Shown here: positions 1 to 5,280 of the stretch, piece by piece
Position numbering within the stretch: the stretch's first letter is position 1
Layout: every line of letters starts with the position of its first letter
Assembly: GCA_003514205.1 (NCBI GenBank)
Contig: DORQ01000252.1
Coordinates: 1-6,060, forward strand
Length of the DNA: 6,060 nucleotides
DNA from: Acidimicrobiaceae bacterium
Lineage (GTDB): Bacteria > Actinomycetota > Acidimicrobiia > Acidimicrobiales > Microtrichaceae
Reading direction: 5' to 3'
Notes under the pieces: model-generated
Told to the model about the DNA's origin: nothing
Seen by the model: only the letters and a program-made list of their open reading frames with translations
Databases searched by the model: none
Position numbers and translations under genes: made by a program

Positions 1-1500
1 GATGCAGGAACTACCGGAGTCAGGGCCTTCGCTGTCAATGAACAGGGGGCTCCCATCGATGTGGAGTACCGGGAGTTCACCCAGTTTTTTCCGCAGTCTG
101 GATGGGTTGAACACGATGCGGAGGAGATCTGGCTGGCGATTGCTGAGGCAACCCGACAACTCATCGAACGGGTGGCGCAGCCTGTTGCTGCAATTGGTAT
201 CACCAACCAGCGCGAGACTGTGGTTGCTTGGGATCGACGAACCGGCAAGCCACTTCATCGAGCAATTGTCTGGCAGGACCGACGAACTGCAGCGCGTTGC
301 ACGGAACTCACCAAAGCTGGTCATCTGCATCGGATCCGCCACACAACCGGACTTGTACTCGATCCCTATTTCTCTGCCTCGAAGATCGAATGGCTGAGGA
401 CCGCTGGCGGAGTATCACTCAACGAATACGTCGCTGTTGGCACGATTGATTCTTGGCTCCTATGGAATCTGACCGGCGGCAGCGAAGCCAACGGTGCAGT
501 CCACGCCACAGATCCTTCAAACGCATCCAGAACCATGCTCCTCGATCTTTCGAGCCAGTCCTGGTCACCCGAACTGTGCGACCTCTTCGGGATTCCACTT
601 CATTGTCTCGGAACGGTGCAGGACTCAGCAGGGGTCTTTGGAACCACCCATCCAGACGGGCCGCTTCCTCCGGGTATACCGATCGCCGGCATTGCTGGAG
701 ACCAGCAGTCTGCGCTCTTTGGCCAAGCGTGCTTCTGGCCCGGAATGTCCAAGAACACCTACGGAACTGGCTCATTCGTCCTGATGAACGTCGGCGAAAC
801 ACTTCCGCCACCTACCGAAGGGCTCCTCACGACCATTGCATGGAGCTTGCCCCGACAGTTCCTTGAGAGTGGGGGCACAGGGACCATCACTCACTTCGCA
901 CTCGAGGGCTCGATCTTCGCAACTGGCGCAGCAATCCAGTGGCTCCGCGATGGCTTGGAGATCATCGATCAGGCCTCGGAGATCGGGCCGCTTGCGTCGA
1001 GCGTGGACTCTTCGGAAGGAGTCGTGCTGGTCCCCGCCTTCGCAGGACTTGGCTCCCCGTATTGGGATCCGTACGCCCGCGGCGCGATCTTCGGCCTGAG
1101 TCGAGGATCAAGCCGAGCCCATATTGCCCGCGCCACCGTGGATTCGATGGCATTCCAAACGCGAGACGTGATTGACGCGATGACCGAGGTCGGCGGACTG
1201 AATCTCACCGAACTTCGGATCGACGGCGGAGCATCGGTCATGGATCTCCTGATGACCCTCGTCGCCGACCAGCTGCAAACCCCTGTCGTGAGGCCGAAGC
1301 ATCAAGACACCACGGCCCTTGGCGCCGCCTACCTCGCTGGGCTTGGCGCTGGGGTGTGGTCATCGATGGACGAGGTGGCGGCCAACTGGGAGGTTGAGGC
1401 GCGAGTAATGCCGACTGCCTCACGGGCTGCAGCCGACTCGGCGTATGCGTTGTGGCAACGGGCCGTCGATCGATCACGAGCTTGGGAGCCGCAGGACTGA
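1..1500 (+). CDS. glpK: Glycerol kinase (FGGY family), 5'-truncated by window edge
   Basis: Glycerol kinase phosphorylates glycerol with ATP to sn-glycerol 3-phosphate in the cytoplasm, feeding glycolysis and phospholipid synthesis. The frame is open from base 1, and the visible 499 residues begin inside the N-terminal phosphate-binding loop (DAGTTGVRAF). By comparison with Escherichia coli GlpK (502 residues), only about ten residues are missing. Visible features, counted from the first visible residue: NQRET (R71, E72) and W91 for glycerol binding; YFSASKIEWL (about 123-132), the first FGGY signature; AGDQQSALFG (about 230-241) with D234 as the probable catalytic base; NTYGTGSFVLMN (about 252-263); LEGS and IQWLRD; GLGSPYWDPYARGAIFGL (about 349-366), leading into the second FGGY signature; and IDGGA plus TALGAAYLAGL near the C terminus. 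All catalytic elements in view are intact. The stretch around residues 284-296 seems a few residues longer than in the homologues I remember. The gene converges on the ACT-domain gene 28 bases downstream. Its promoter and start lie outside the window. Confidence 0.97.
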   Translation, partial: DAGTTGVRAFAVNEQGAPIDVEYREFTQFFPQSGWVEHDAEEIWLAIAEATRQLIERVAQPVAAIGITNQRETVVAWDRRTGKPLHRAIVWQDRRTAARCTELTKAGHLHRIRHTTGLVLDPYFSASKIEWLRTAGGVSLNEYVAVGTIDSWLLWNLTGGSEANGAVHATDPSNASRTMLLDLSSQSWSPELCDLFGIPLHCLGTVQDSAGVFGTTHPDGPLPPGIPIAGIAGDQQSALFGQACFWPGMSKNTYGTGSFVLMNVGETLPPPTEGLLTTIAWSLPRQFLESGGTGTITHFALEGSIFATGAAIQWLRDGLEIIDQASEIGPLASSVDSSEGVVLVPAFAGLGSPYWDPYARGAIFGLSRGSSRAHIARATVDSMAFQTRDVIDAMTEVGGLNLTELRIDGGASVMDLLMTLVADQLQTPVVRPKHQDTTALGAAYLAGLGAGVWSSMDEVAANWEVEARVMPTASRAAADSAYALWQRAVDRSRAWEPQD

Positions 1501-1509
1501 GGGGTTGCA

Positions 1510-1543
1510 GATACCGCTGCCGAGGCGGCTACTCAGCGGTGTC
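1510..1543 (+). terminator. Hairpin just after glpK, possible U-less terminator
   Basis: A stem of ten base pairs (1510-1519 with 1534-1543) includes a perfect seven-base core, ACCGCTG against CAGCGGT, and one G-U pair when read as plus-strand RNA. The loop is 14 bases. It begins ten bases after the glpK stop codon and lies across the convergent junction, running into the last codons of the minus-strand gene. No T-run follows, so a classical intrinsic terminator is not supported. A U-less hairpin terminator, or an RNA 3'-end stabiliser, is the most I would infer. In minus-strand RNA the G-U pair becomes an A-C mismatch, so the structure suits the glpK transcript better. Confidence 0.35.
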
Positions 1544-2179
1544 AGTGAATCGTTGAAGGTGAGCAACAGCGAGTTGAGCCAGCCCGTCAAGGATCTCCAA
1601 CTCCCCTCGACGTAATGGCAGCGCCGAGCGTGAAACAAGCACCTGCAATGGCGTCTCATCGAGAGCGACTCTCGCAAGCTCATCCACAGCTGCAAACGAA
1701 CCATCACTGTGGTTGGAGCCAATAACGAATGCCGTCAACCACTCCGCTGACGGCATTTCCAGGCTGCCAGACACGGCGAGCGTGGTCGATGAGCTTGCAT
1801 CAATCACCGCGGCCCAATCCGCCTCGAAAAGCGCAGCCAAACCCAACACCAATGCGTTGAGCAAGCTCGGGGTATCACTGGCGTTGAGCATCGCGGTGGC
1901 CATCTCGATGGAGTCAACAGTTCGGCGGCTATGCGCATTTCGAGCGGGCCGCACATGTTCAACATCCACGCCGTCGACTTGGCCGATTTCTTGCACGAGG
2001 AGGTCGACATGGCTGGCATCCTCCAGGTTGACCGTAAGTTCGTCGACAGCCCGGCCGCCACCGCGTTCGAGGATGTCAATCCCAACGACATCAGCGTGCA
2101 ACGCGCCGACGCGACTGGCAACTGCACCCAACGCGCCCGGACGATCAGGGAGCCAGACTCGAACCACGAACAACGCCAT
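1529..2179 (-). CDS. ACT-domain protein with possible GAF-like C-terminal half
   Basis: This 216-residue soluble protein has no signal peptide or membrane segment. Residues 3-76 form an ACT domain: FVVRVWLPDRPGALGAVAS gives the first strand, the DRPG ligand-binding turn (12-15) and the first helix, followed by VVGIDILERGGGRAVDELTVNL and an L(V)QEIGQVDGV segment. ACT domains usually bind amino acids or similar small ligands and control an attached or partner protein. The second half (about 100-212) alternates helices and strands (LLNALVLGLAALFEADWAAVID, then a second strand pair and a final helix ILDGLAQLAVAHLQR), in a pattern resembling a small degenerate GAF domain. That assignment is tentative. 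No catalytic domain is present, so a ligand-sensing or regulatory role is inferred, with ligand and partner unknown. The gene is transcribed divergently from the TetR-type gene. The ATG at 2179 places the first ACT strand at residue 4 and has a TANNNT hexamer six bases upstream, but only a distant GGAG. Confidence 0.88.
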   Translation of the reverse strand: MALFVVRVWLPDRPGALGAVASRVGALHADVVGIDILERGGGRAVDELTVNLEDASHVDLLVQEIGQVDGVDVEHVRPARNAHSRRTVDSIEMATAMLNASDTPSLLNALVLGLAALFEADWAAVIDASSSTTLAVSGSLEMPSAEWLTAFVIGSNHSDGSFAAVDELARVALDETPLQVLVSRSALPLRRGELEILDGLAQLAVAHLQRFTDTAE

Positions 2180-2206
2180 CGAACCACGCTACTCCGAACT
2201 CGTGGT
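2159..2206. repeat. Two direct TCGAACCACG repeats plus an inverted half-copy at the ACT gene start
   Basis: TCGAACCACG occurs at 2159-2168 and again, identically, at 2179-2188, a centre-to-centre distance of 20 bases or about two helical turns. The core ACCACG at 2183-2188 is answered by an inverted CGTGGT at 2201-2206, with 12 bases between. The outer direct copy lies inside the ACT gene's first codons. The inner copy ends at its start codon and overlaps the proposed -10 hexamer. This could be an operator for a regulator of the ACT gene, or a hairpin at the 5' end. It shares no sequence with the operator candidate at 2232-2247. The repeats themselves are certain; the function is inference. 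Confidence 0.4.
2186..2191 (-). promoter_or_regulatory. -10 hexamer TAGCGT for the ACT-domain gene
   Basis: On the minus strand TAGCGT ends six bases before the ATG at 2179, the distance expected if transcription begins at or next to the start codon. No good -35 is seen at 16 to 18 bases spacing (the region reads AAAATCC). The call rests on the fit to TANNNT and on the same arrangement at the other starts in the window. Confidence 0.45.
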
Positions 2207-2231
2207 ACGGATTTTCCCCGAGCGCAATATC

Positions 2232-2247
2232 TTGACCGGTCAGTCAA
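2232..2247. promoter_or_regulatory. Palindromic operator candidate in the divergent intergenic region
   Basis: TTGACCGGTCAGTCAA contains outer arms TTGAC and GTCAA (with one further matching pair inside each arm) and, overlapping it, the perfect ten-base palindrome TGACCGGTCA (2233-2242). Nested dyads of this type, about 16 bases long, are typical binding sites of TetR-family repressors. The site lies 18 bases upstream of the TetR-type gene's GTG and its left arm coincides with that gene's proposed -35. Repressor binding would therefore block its own transcription. The ACT gene's proposed -10 is about 40 bases away, so an effect on the divergent gene is possible but less direct. Confidence 0.6.
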
Positions 2248-2259
2248 TACTGTTACGGT
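2232..2259 (+). promoter_or_regulatory. Promoter of the TetR-type gene (TTGACC, 16 bases, TACGGT), leaderless
   Basis: TTGACC at 2232-2237 matches five of six bases of the sigma70-type -35 consensus. After 16 bases comes TACGGT (2254-2259), which fits the actinobacterial TANNNT pattern. The -10 ends six bases before the GTG at 2266, so the transcript probably starts at or beside the first codon. Consistent with this, there is no Shine-Dalgarno sequence upstream of the GTG. Confidence 0.6.
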
Positions 2260-2265
2260 AGCCCC

Positions 2266-2874
2266 GTGAGCGAACCGCGCCGATTGACCACACGAGGCGC
2301 TCAACGGCGGGCACAGCTGCTGGAATACGCAACCCACCGGTTCGCCCAGACGGGATACCACCCAACCTCAATTACCGACATTGTTGACGGCATCGGCGTC
2401 GGCAAAGGGGTCTTCTACTGGTACTTCGACTCGAAGGAGACCATCTTCGAGGAAATTCTCCGAGGAGCCCAGAAGCAACTGAGGACCGCTCAGCAACTCG
2501 CTACTGCAGGAACCAAGGATCCCATCGAGCGACTCGCGCAGGGCGTTCGAGCCTCGGTCATCTGGTCAGCAAGCAACCCTGATCTCGTCACCCTCTTCGA
2601 CTTTGCCCAAACCGACGAGCGATTCTCGAATCTGGTACGAGCTGGGCGAACGGTGTTGATCAATGACACCGCCGCAGTTCTTCGTGAGGCGATCAAGGCC
2701 AGACGCATCCCACCTAACGACGCCGACCTACTTGCGTACGCGATTCTCGGAGTAAGCACTCAGCTCACCATGGTGCATTTCCAGAAGCAGGAGAAGTCTC
2801 CCCAGACAATTGCTGATGTCGTAGTCCAGTTCTGTCTCCAAGGCATTGGAGCCAGACAACCAACCTCGGTCTAG
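2266..2874 (+). CDS. TetR/AcrR-family transcriptional regulator
   Basis: This 202-residue cytoplasmic DNA-binding protein is of normal length for the family. Residues 13-63 form the N-terminal helix-turn-helix domain: QRRAQLLEYATHRFAQTGY (helix 1), SITDIVDGIGV (helix 2) and GKGVFYWYFDSKETIFEEIL, which contains the recognition helix and the family's hallmark YxYFxxKExL-like sequence. The C-terminal part (about 70-195) is all helical, as expected for ligand binding and dimerisation, but its sequence does not tell me the ligand. Members usually repress their own gene and a neighbour until an inducer binds. The operator candidate at 2232-2247 fits autoregulation. The divergent ACT-domain gene is the nearest possible target; other targets are unknown. 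The GTG start is chosen because a promoter hexamer ends six bases upstream and the protein then has a usual short arm before helix 1. The gene converges on the aminotransferase gene. Confidence 0.95.
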   Translation: MSEPRRLTTRGAQRRAQLLEYATHRFAQTGYHPTSITDIVDGIGVGKGVFYWYFDSKETIFEEILRGAQKQLRTAQQLATAGTKDPIERLAQGVRASVIWSASNPDLVTLFDFAQTDERFSNLVRAGRTVLINDTAAVLREAIKARRIPPNDADLLAYAILGVSTQLTMVHFQKQEKSPQTIADVVVQFCLQGIGARQPTSV

Positions 2875-2913
2875 ATGCCCGTTCCCATTCCGCGTCGAGC
2901 GAGGCACTCGCAC

Positions 2914-2939
2914 GGCTAGCAGTGCCAGCAGTGCTAGCC
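2914..2939. terminator. Perfect 8-bp hairpin between convergent genes, likely bidirectional terminator
   Basis: GGCTAGCA (2914-2921) and TGCTAGCC (2932-2939) are exact inverted copies around a ten-base loop. The hairpin fills most of the 74-base gap between the TetR-type gene, ending at 2874, and the aminotransferase gene, whose stop is at 2949. It can form in either transcript. Neither side has a T-run, so it resembles the U-less hairpins proposed as terminators in high-GC actinobacteria. The loop and right arm also repeat the left part directly (AGCAGTGCC at 2919-2927, AGCAGTGCT at 2928-2936). Confidence 0.55.
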
Positions 2940-2948
2940 CCCTGTCGA

Positions 2949-4127
2949 TTACCCGAGTTTTGTGAGTGCCTTGCGGAGATTACGAATTGCTTGGCCGGTC
3001 CGCTGTTCGTTTTCAATGAGCGCGAAGCGCACAAATCCATCGCCGTCAGGCCCAAAGCCAACACCTGGAGACACTGCCACTGATGCTTCAGTCACCAGGA
3101 ACTTCGCAAACTCGATGGAGCCCATCTCGCGATAGGGCTCGGGAATTGGCGCCCAAGCGAACATGGTTCCACGCGGGGGCTCGATCTCCCATCCCAGTCG
3201 ATTCAGGCCGTCGCACAGAGCGTCACGCCGAACCTGGTAGATAGCGTTTTGCTCAGCTGGAAAATCACGGGCCTCATTGAGCGCCACAGTGGCCGCAATC
3301 TGAATCGGTTGAAACGTCCCGTAGTCCAGATAGCTCTTCAGCTTGGCGAGCGCGGCAACTACCTGCGGATTCCCAAGCATGAACGCCATTCGCCACCCAG
3401 CCATCGAGAACGACTTCGTCAACGAATAGAGCTCGACCGCGCACTCCTTCGCCCCCTCGGCCTGAAGTATTGACGGTGGTCGATAACCGTCGAATCCGAG
3501 ATCCGCATACGCATTGTCATGGACAATCACCACGTCACGTTCCCGCGCGAAATCGACCACCCGTTGAAAGAAGTCGAGATCCACACAGGTGGTGGTCGGA
3601 TTGTGAGGAAAGGACAAGACAATGACGCGAGGTTTCGGAATGCTGTACTTCCATGTGTCGACCATGGCATCAAAGAACTGCTCAGCCCCATTGATCATTG
3701 GCAGCTCACGAATTTCTGCGCCGGCAAGGAGCGGTCCGAAGATATGAATCGGGTAACTCGGAGAAGGAACCAATGCAGCGTCACCTGGCTGCAACAGCGT
3801 CCACATCAAGTGGCTGAAGCCCTCTTTGGCCCCGATTGTGCTGATTACTTCGGTGTCGGGATCAAGCTCCACACCAAATCGCTCGAGGTAGTACCCAGCG
3901 ATAGCTTCGCGTAACTTCGGAAGCCCACGGCTTGAGGAGTAGCGGTGATTTCTCGTGTTGTGTGCTGCTTCGCAGAGCTTCTCAACTGCAATCTCTGGCG
4001 ACGCGAGGTCGGGGTTTCCAAAGCCAAGGTCGATGATGTCTTGACCAGCGCGGCGCCGCTCGATCTTGAGCGAGTCGATGATGGTGAACACATACGGCGG
4101 GAGGGAGGTAATGCGCCGGAATTCCAT
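2949..4127 (-). CDS. alaC: AlaC-type alanine (glutamate-pyruvate) aminotransferase
   Basis: This 392-residue fold-type I PLP-dependent aminotransferase closely follows the E. coli AlaC (YfdZ) pattern as I remember it. It probably interconverts pyruvate plus glutamate with alanine plus 2-oxoglutarate in the cytoplasm. Diagnostic stretches are RRITSLPPYVFTIIDSLK at the N terminus, DLGFGNPDLASP (33-44), HRYSSSRGLPKLREAI (61-76), TIGAKEG (97-103, cofactor phosphate region), LVPSPSYPIHIFG (119-131), FPHNPTTTCV (173-182, with N176), VHDNAYADLGFDG (202-214, with D204 and Y207), SLTKSFSMAGWRMAFMLGN (235-253, with K238 as the Schiff-base lysine and R246), KSYLDYGTFQPIQIAA (264-279), and VRFALIEN (366-373, with R367 for the substrate carboxylate). 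Everything needed for catalysis is present. Specificity for alanine over related substrates is inferred from family likeness. It lies 46 bases after the ROK kinase gene but has its own TAGAGT hexamer seven bases before the ATG, so it may be transcribed separately. Confidence 0.94.
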   Translation of the reverse strand: MEFRRITSLPPYVFTIIDSLKIERRRAGQDIIDLGFGNPDLASPEIAVEKLCEAAHNTRNHRYSSSRGLPKLREAIAGYYLERFGVELDPDTEVISTIGAKEGFSHLMWTLLQPGDAALVPSPSYPIHIFGPLLAGAEIRELPMINGAEQFFDAMVDTWKYSIPKPRVIVLSFPHNPTTTCVDLDFFQRVVDFARERDVVIVHDNAYADLGFDGYRPPSILQAEGAKECAVELYSLTKSFSMAGWRMAFMLGNPQVVAALAKLKSYLDYGTFQPIQIAATVALNEARDFPAEQNAIYQVRRDALCDGLNRLGWEIEPPRGTMFAWAPIPEPYREMGSIEFAKFLVTEASVAVSPGVGFGPDGDGFVRFALIENEQRTGQAIRNLRKALTKLG

Positions 4128-4134
4128 TCGAACG

Positions 4135-4140
4135 ACTCTA
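4135..4140 (-). promoter_or_regulatory. -10 hexamer TAGAGT for the aminotransferase gene
   Basis: Minus-strand CAGTAGAGT is followed by seven bases and the ATG at 4127. The same nine bases precede the ROK kinase start. The spacing points to a leaderless or nearly leaderless transcript. No convincing -35 is visible, and the only Shine-Dalgarno-like bases (AGAG) are part of the hexamer itself. Confidence 0.45.
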
Positions 4141-4173
4141 CTGGCACGAAGGTACCCCGGAGTTCACCATTTA

Positions 4174-5196
4174 CTAGCTCGCCCCGTGCCCGGTTCCCGA
4201 TAAGGACTCGGCGAGCAGGGCAGCACCGAGCGCTCCGGCGGAAGCTCCCCCGGAGAAGATCCGAAGCCGTGGCGATCTCCCTTGGAATACCGTCGCATGA
4301 ACCCGCAGGGCTCGATCCAACCCATCGAGGAGAGGCTGGCCTGCAGCGACAATCCCTCCTGAGAGCGACACGACTTCTGGATCACACAGGTTCACCAGAT
4401 TCGCCACACCCAGCGCCACTGCAGCGCAGTAGTCATCAAGCACTTCAAGAACCGCCGCCCGTTGGTCATCGGGGACCTCTGTACTCAGTCGGTTCAGCAC
4501 CGCTTCACCGGGGGCAAGCGCCGCTTCAGAGGCCGAGAGCGGGTGCACTCGTCCCGAGGCCAGCGCTTCTTTGACCAGACGACCAAAAGCATTACCGGAG
4601 GCGCTGAGTTCCCAGCATCCAGATTGCCCGCACACGCAACGCGGACCATCAGGGTCGATCACCATATGGCCAAACTCCGAGGCAAACCCATTCGCACCCC
4701 GAACAAGTTGTCCGCCAAGGATCATTCCGCCACCGATGCCGGTGCCAAGGGTGACCATGACGAGGGAATCGGCGGCGGGCTCGTCACATTGGTGCGCCGC
4801 CCATGCCCCGCAGTTGGCGTCATTGTCGACACGAACCGGTACGCCAAGTCGCTCCGCGACTGCCGCTCCAACGTCGTGGCCAATGATGTACTTCAGGTTC
4901 GGCGCTTGGCGCGCAATGCCGTCGAGTCCGATGTAGCCAGGGAGCCCAAGACCGATTCCGTCGAGCTGGGCGACAACGCCATCGAGGGTGACCGGCTGGC
5001 CAGGTGCCGGTCGGCACCCCATCAGAGTCTCCACTAGGAGCACCAAGGTGTCCACGAGCTCAGTCGCGGTCTGAGGCGTCGCAATCTTTGCTTCATTGAG
5101 AATGACCGGCGCACCAGACGGGTCCCGCGTCACGAGAACTCCGAGCGTCTTCGTGCCGCCAACGTCTGCGCCTAGGGTGACGCGCTGAGGGATCAT
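4174..5196 (-). CDS. ROK-family sugar kinase, probable glucokinase
   Basis: From the ATG at 5196 this is a 340-residue cytoplasmic ROK kinase, most likely phosphorylating glucose with ATP to glucose 6-phosphate. It shows the ATP phosphate loop ADVGGTKT (10-17), the catalytic Asp in VDNDANCGAW (D126), TLGTGIGGG (149-157), the sugar-contacting EFGH (E174, H177), and a complete ROK zinc site made by H177 with CVCGQSGCWE (C187, C189, C194), followed by E196. The second nucleotide-binding segment is SLSGGIVAAG (277-286). There is no N-terminal helix-turn-helix, so it is a kinase rather than a ROK repressor. Glucose is the commonest substrate for this layout, but another hexose or N-acetyl sugar cannot be excluded. 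An in-frame ATG at 5217 would add seven residues (MAVEFQA). I prefer 5196 because a TAGAGT hexamer lies eight bases before it and the phosphate loop then sits at the usual distance from the N terminus; neither ATG has a clear ribosome binding site. Confidence 0.93.
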   Translation of the reverse strand: MIPQRVTLGADVGGTKTLGVLVTRDPSGAPVILNEAKIATPQTATELVDTLVLLVETLMGCRPAPGQPVTLDGVVAQLDGIGLGLPGYIGLDGIARQAPNLKYIIGHDVGAAVAERLGVPVRVDNDANCGAWAAHQCDEPAADSLVMVTLGTGIGGGMILGGQLVRGANGFASEFGHMVIDPDGPRCVCGQSGCWELSASGNAFGRLVKEALASGRVHPLSASEAALAPGEAVLNRLSTEVPDDQRAAVLEVLDDYCAAVALGVANLVNLCDPEVVSLSGGIVAAGQPLLDGLDRALRVHATVFQGRSPRLRIFSGGASAGALGAALLAESLSGTGHGAS

Positions 5197-5204
5197 GGCT
5201 TGGA

Positions 5205-5210
5205 ACTCTA
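5205..5210 (-). promoter_or_regulatory. -10 hexamer TAGAGT for the ROK kinase gene
   Basis: Minus-strand CAGTAGAGT ends eight bases before the ATG at 5196. The nine bases are identical to those upstream of the aminotransferase gene. If used, the transcript would start near 5196, and the upstream ATG at 5217 could not be its start codon. No recognisable -35 is seen in the 63-base gap to the upstream ATPase gene. Confidence 0.45.
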
Positions 5211-5280
5211 CTGCCATGGTCGCAGGAACTCGGGGCCCACAGACCGACGGCGGCCAGCGGTGATCGGCTCCGTAGAAGGG

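Noticed and set aside
2..397. Plus-strand open frame of 131 codons overlapping glycerol kinase
   Set aside because: Glycerol kinase is unmistakable in the other frame and open from base 1. The protein read here is low in recognisable structure and rich in Ser and Arg, typical of an out-of-frame reading.
2199..2224. A minus-strand promoter using TTGACT of the operator (2242-2247) as -35 for the ACT gene
   Set aside because: At 16 to 18 bases spacing the -10 position reads GCGCTC to GCTCGG, which does not fit TANNNT. The start-proximal TAGCGT is a better candidate.
1713..2261. Plus-strand open frame of 182 codons across the ACT gene and the intergenic region
   Set aside because: It is antisense to the ACT gene, whose domain sequence is clear, and it runs over the promoter and operator region. 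Its composition (Ser, Thr, Arg rich) is that of an antisense reading.
1804..2361. Minus-strand open frame of 185 codons overlapping the ACT gene start and the TetR-type gene
   Set aside because: It is in another frame of the ACT gene and runs antisense into the regulator. No family features are seen.
3945..4574. Plus-strand open frame of 209 codons spanning the aminotransferase start and the ROK 3' end
   Set aside because: It is antisense to two well-supported genes and the protein is full of Arg, Pro and His without any domain.
4462..5037. Plus-strand open frame of 191 codons inside the ROK gene
   Set aside because: It is a mirror of the ROK kinase codons. The kinase motifs on the minus strand are complete, and there is no promoter or start context here.
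4174..5217. ROK protein as a transcriptional repressor (NagC or XylR type)
   Set aside because: There is no N-terminal helix-turn-helix domain, and the catalytic Asp and zinc site are intact, so a kinase is far more likely.
5218..5280. GC-rich imperfect palindromes (around CGGCGGCCAGCGG) in the gap between the ATPase and ROK genes as a terminator
   Set aside because: The only pairings I find are short and interrupted, with no T-run. They are not stronger than expected in GC-rich DNA.
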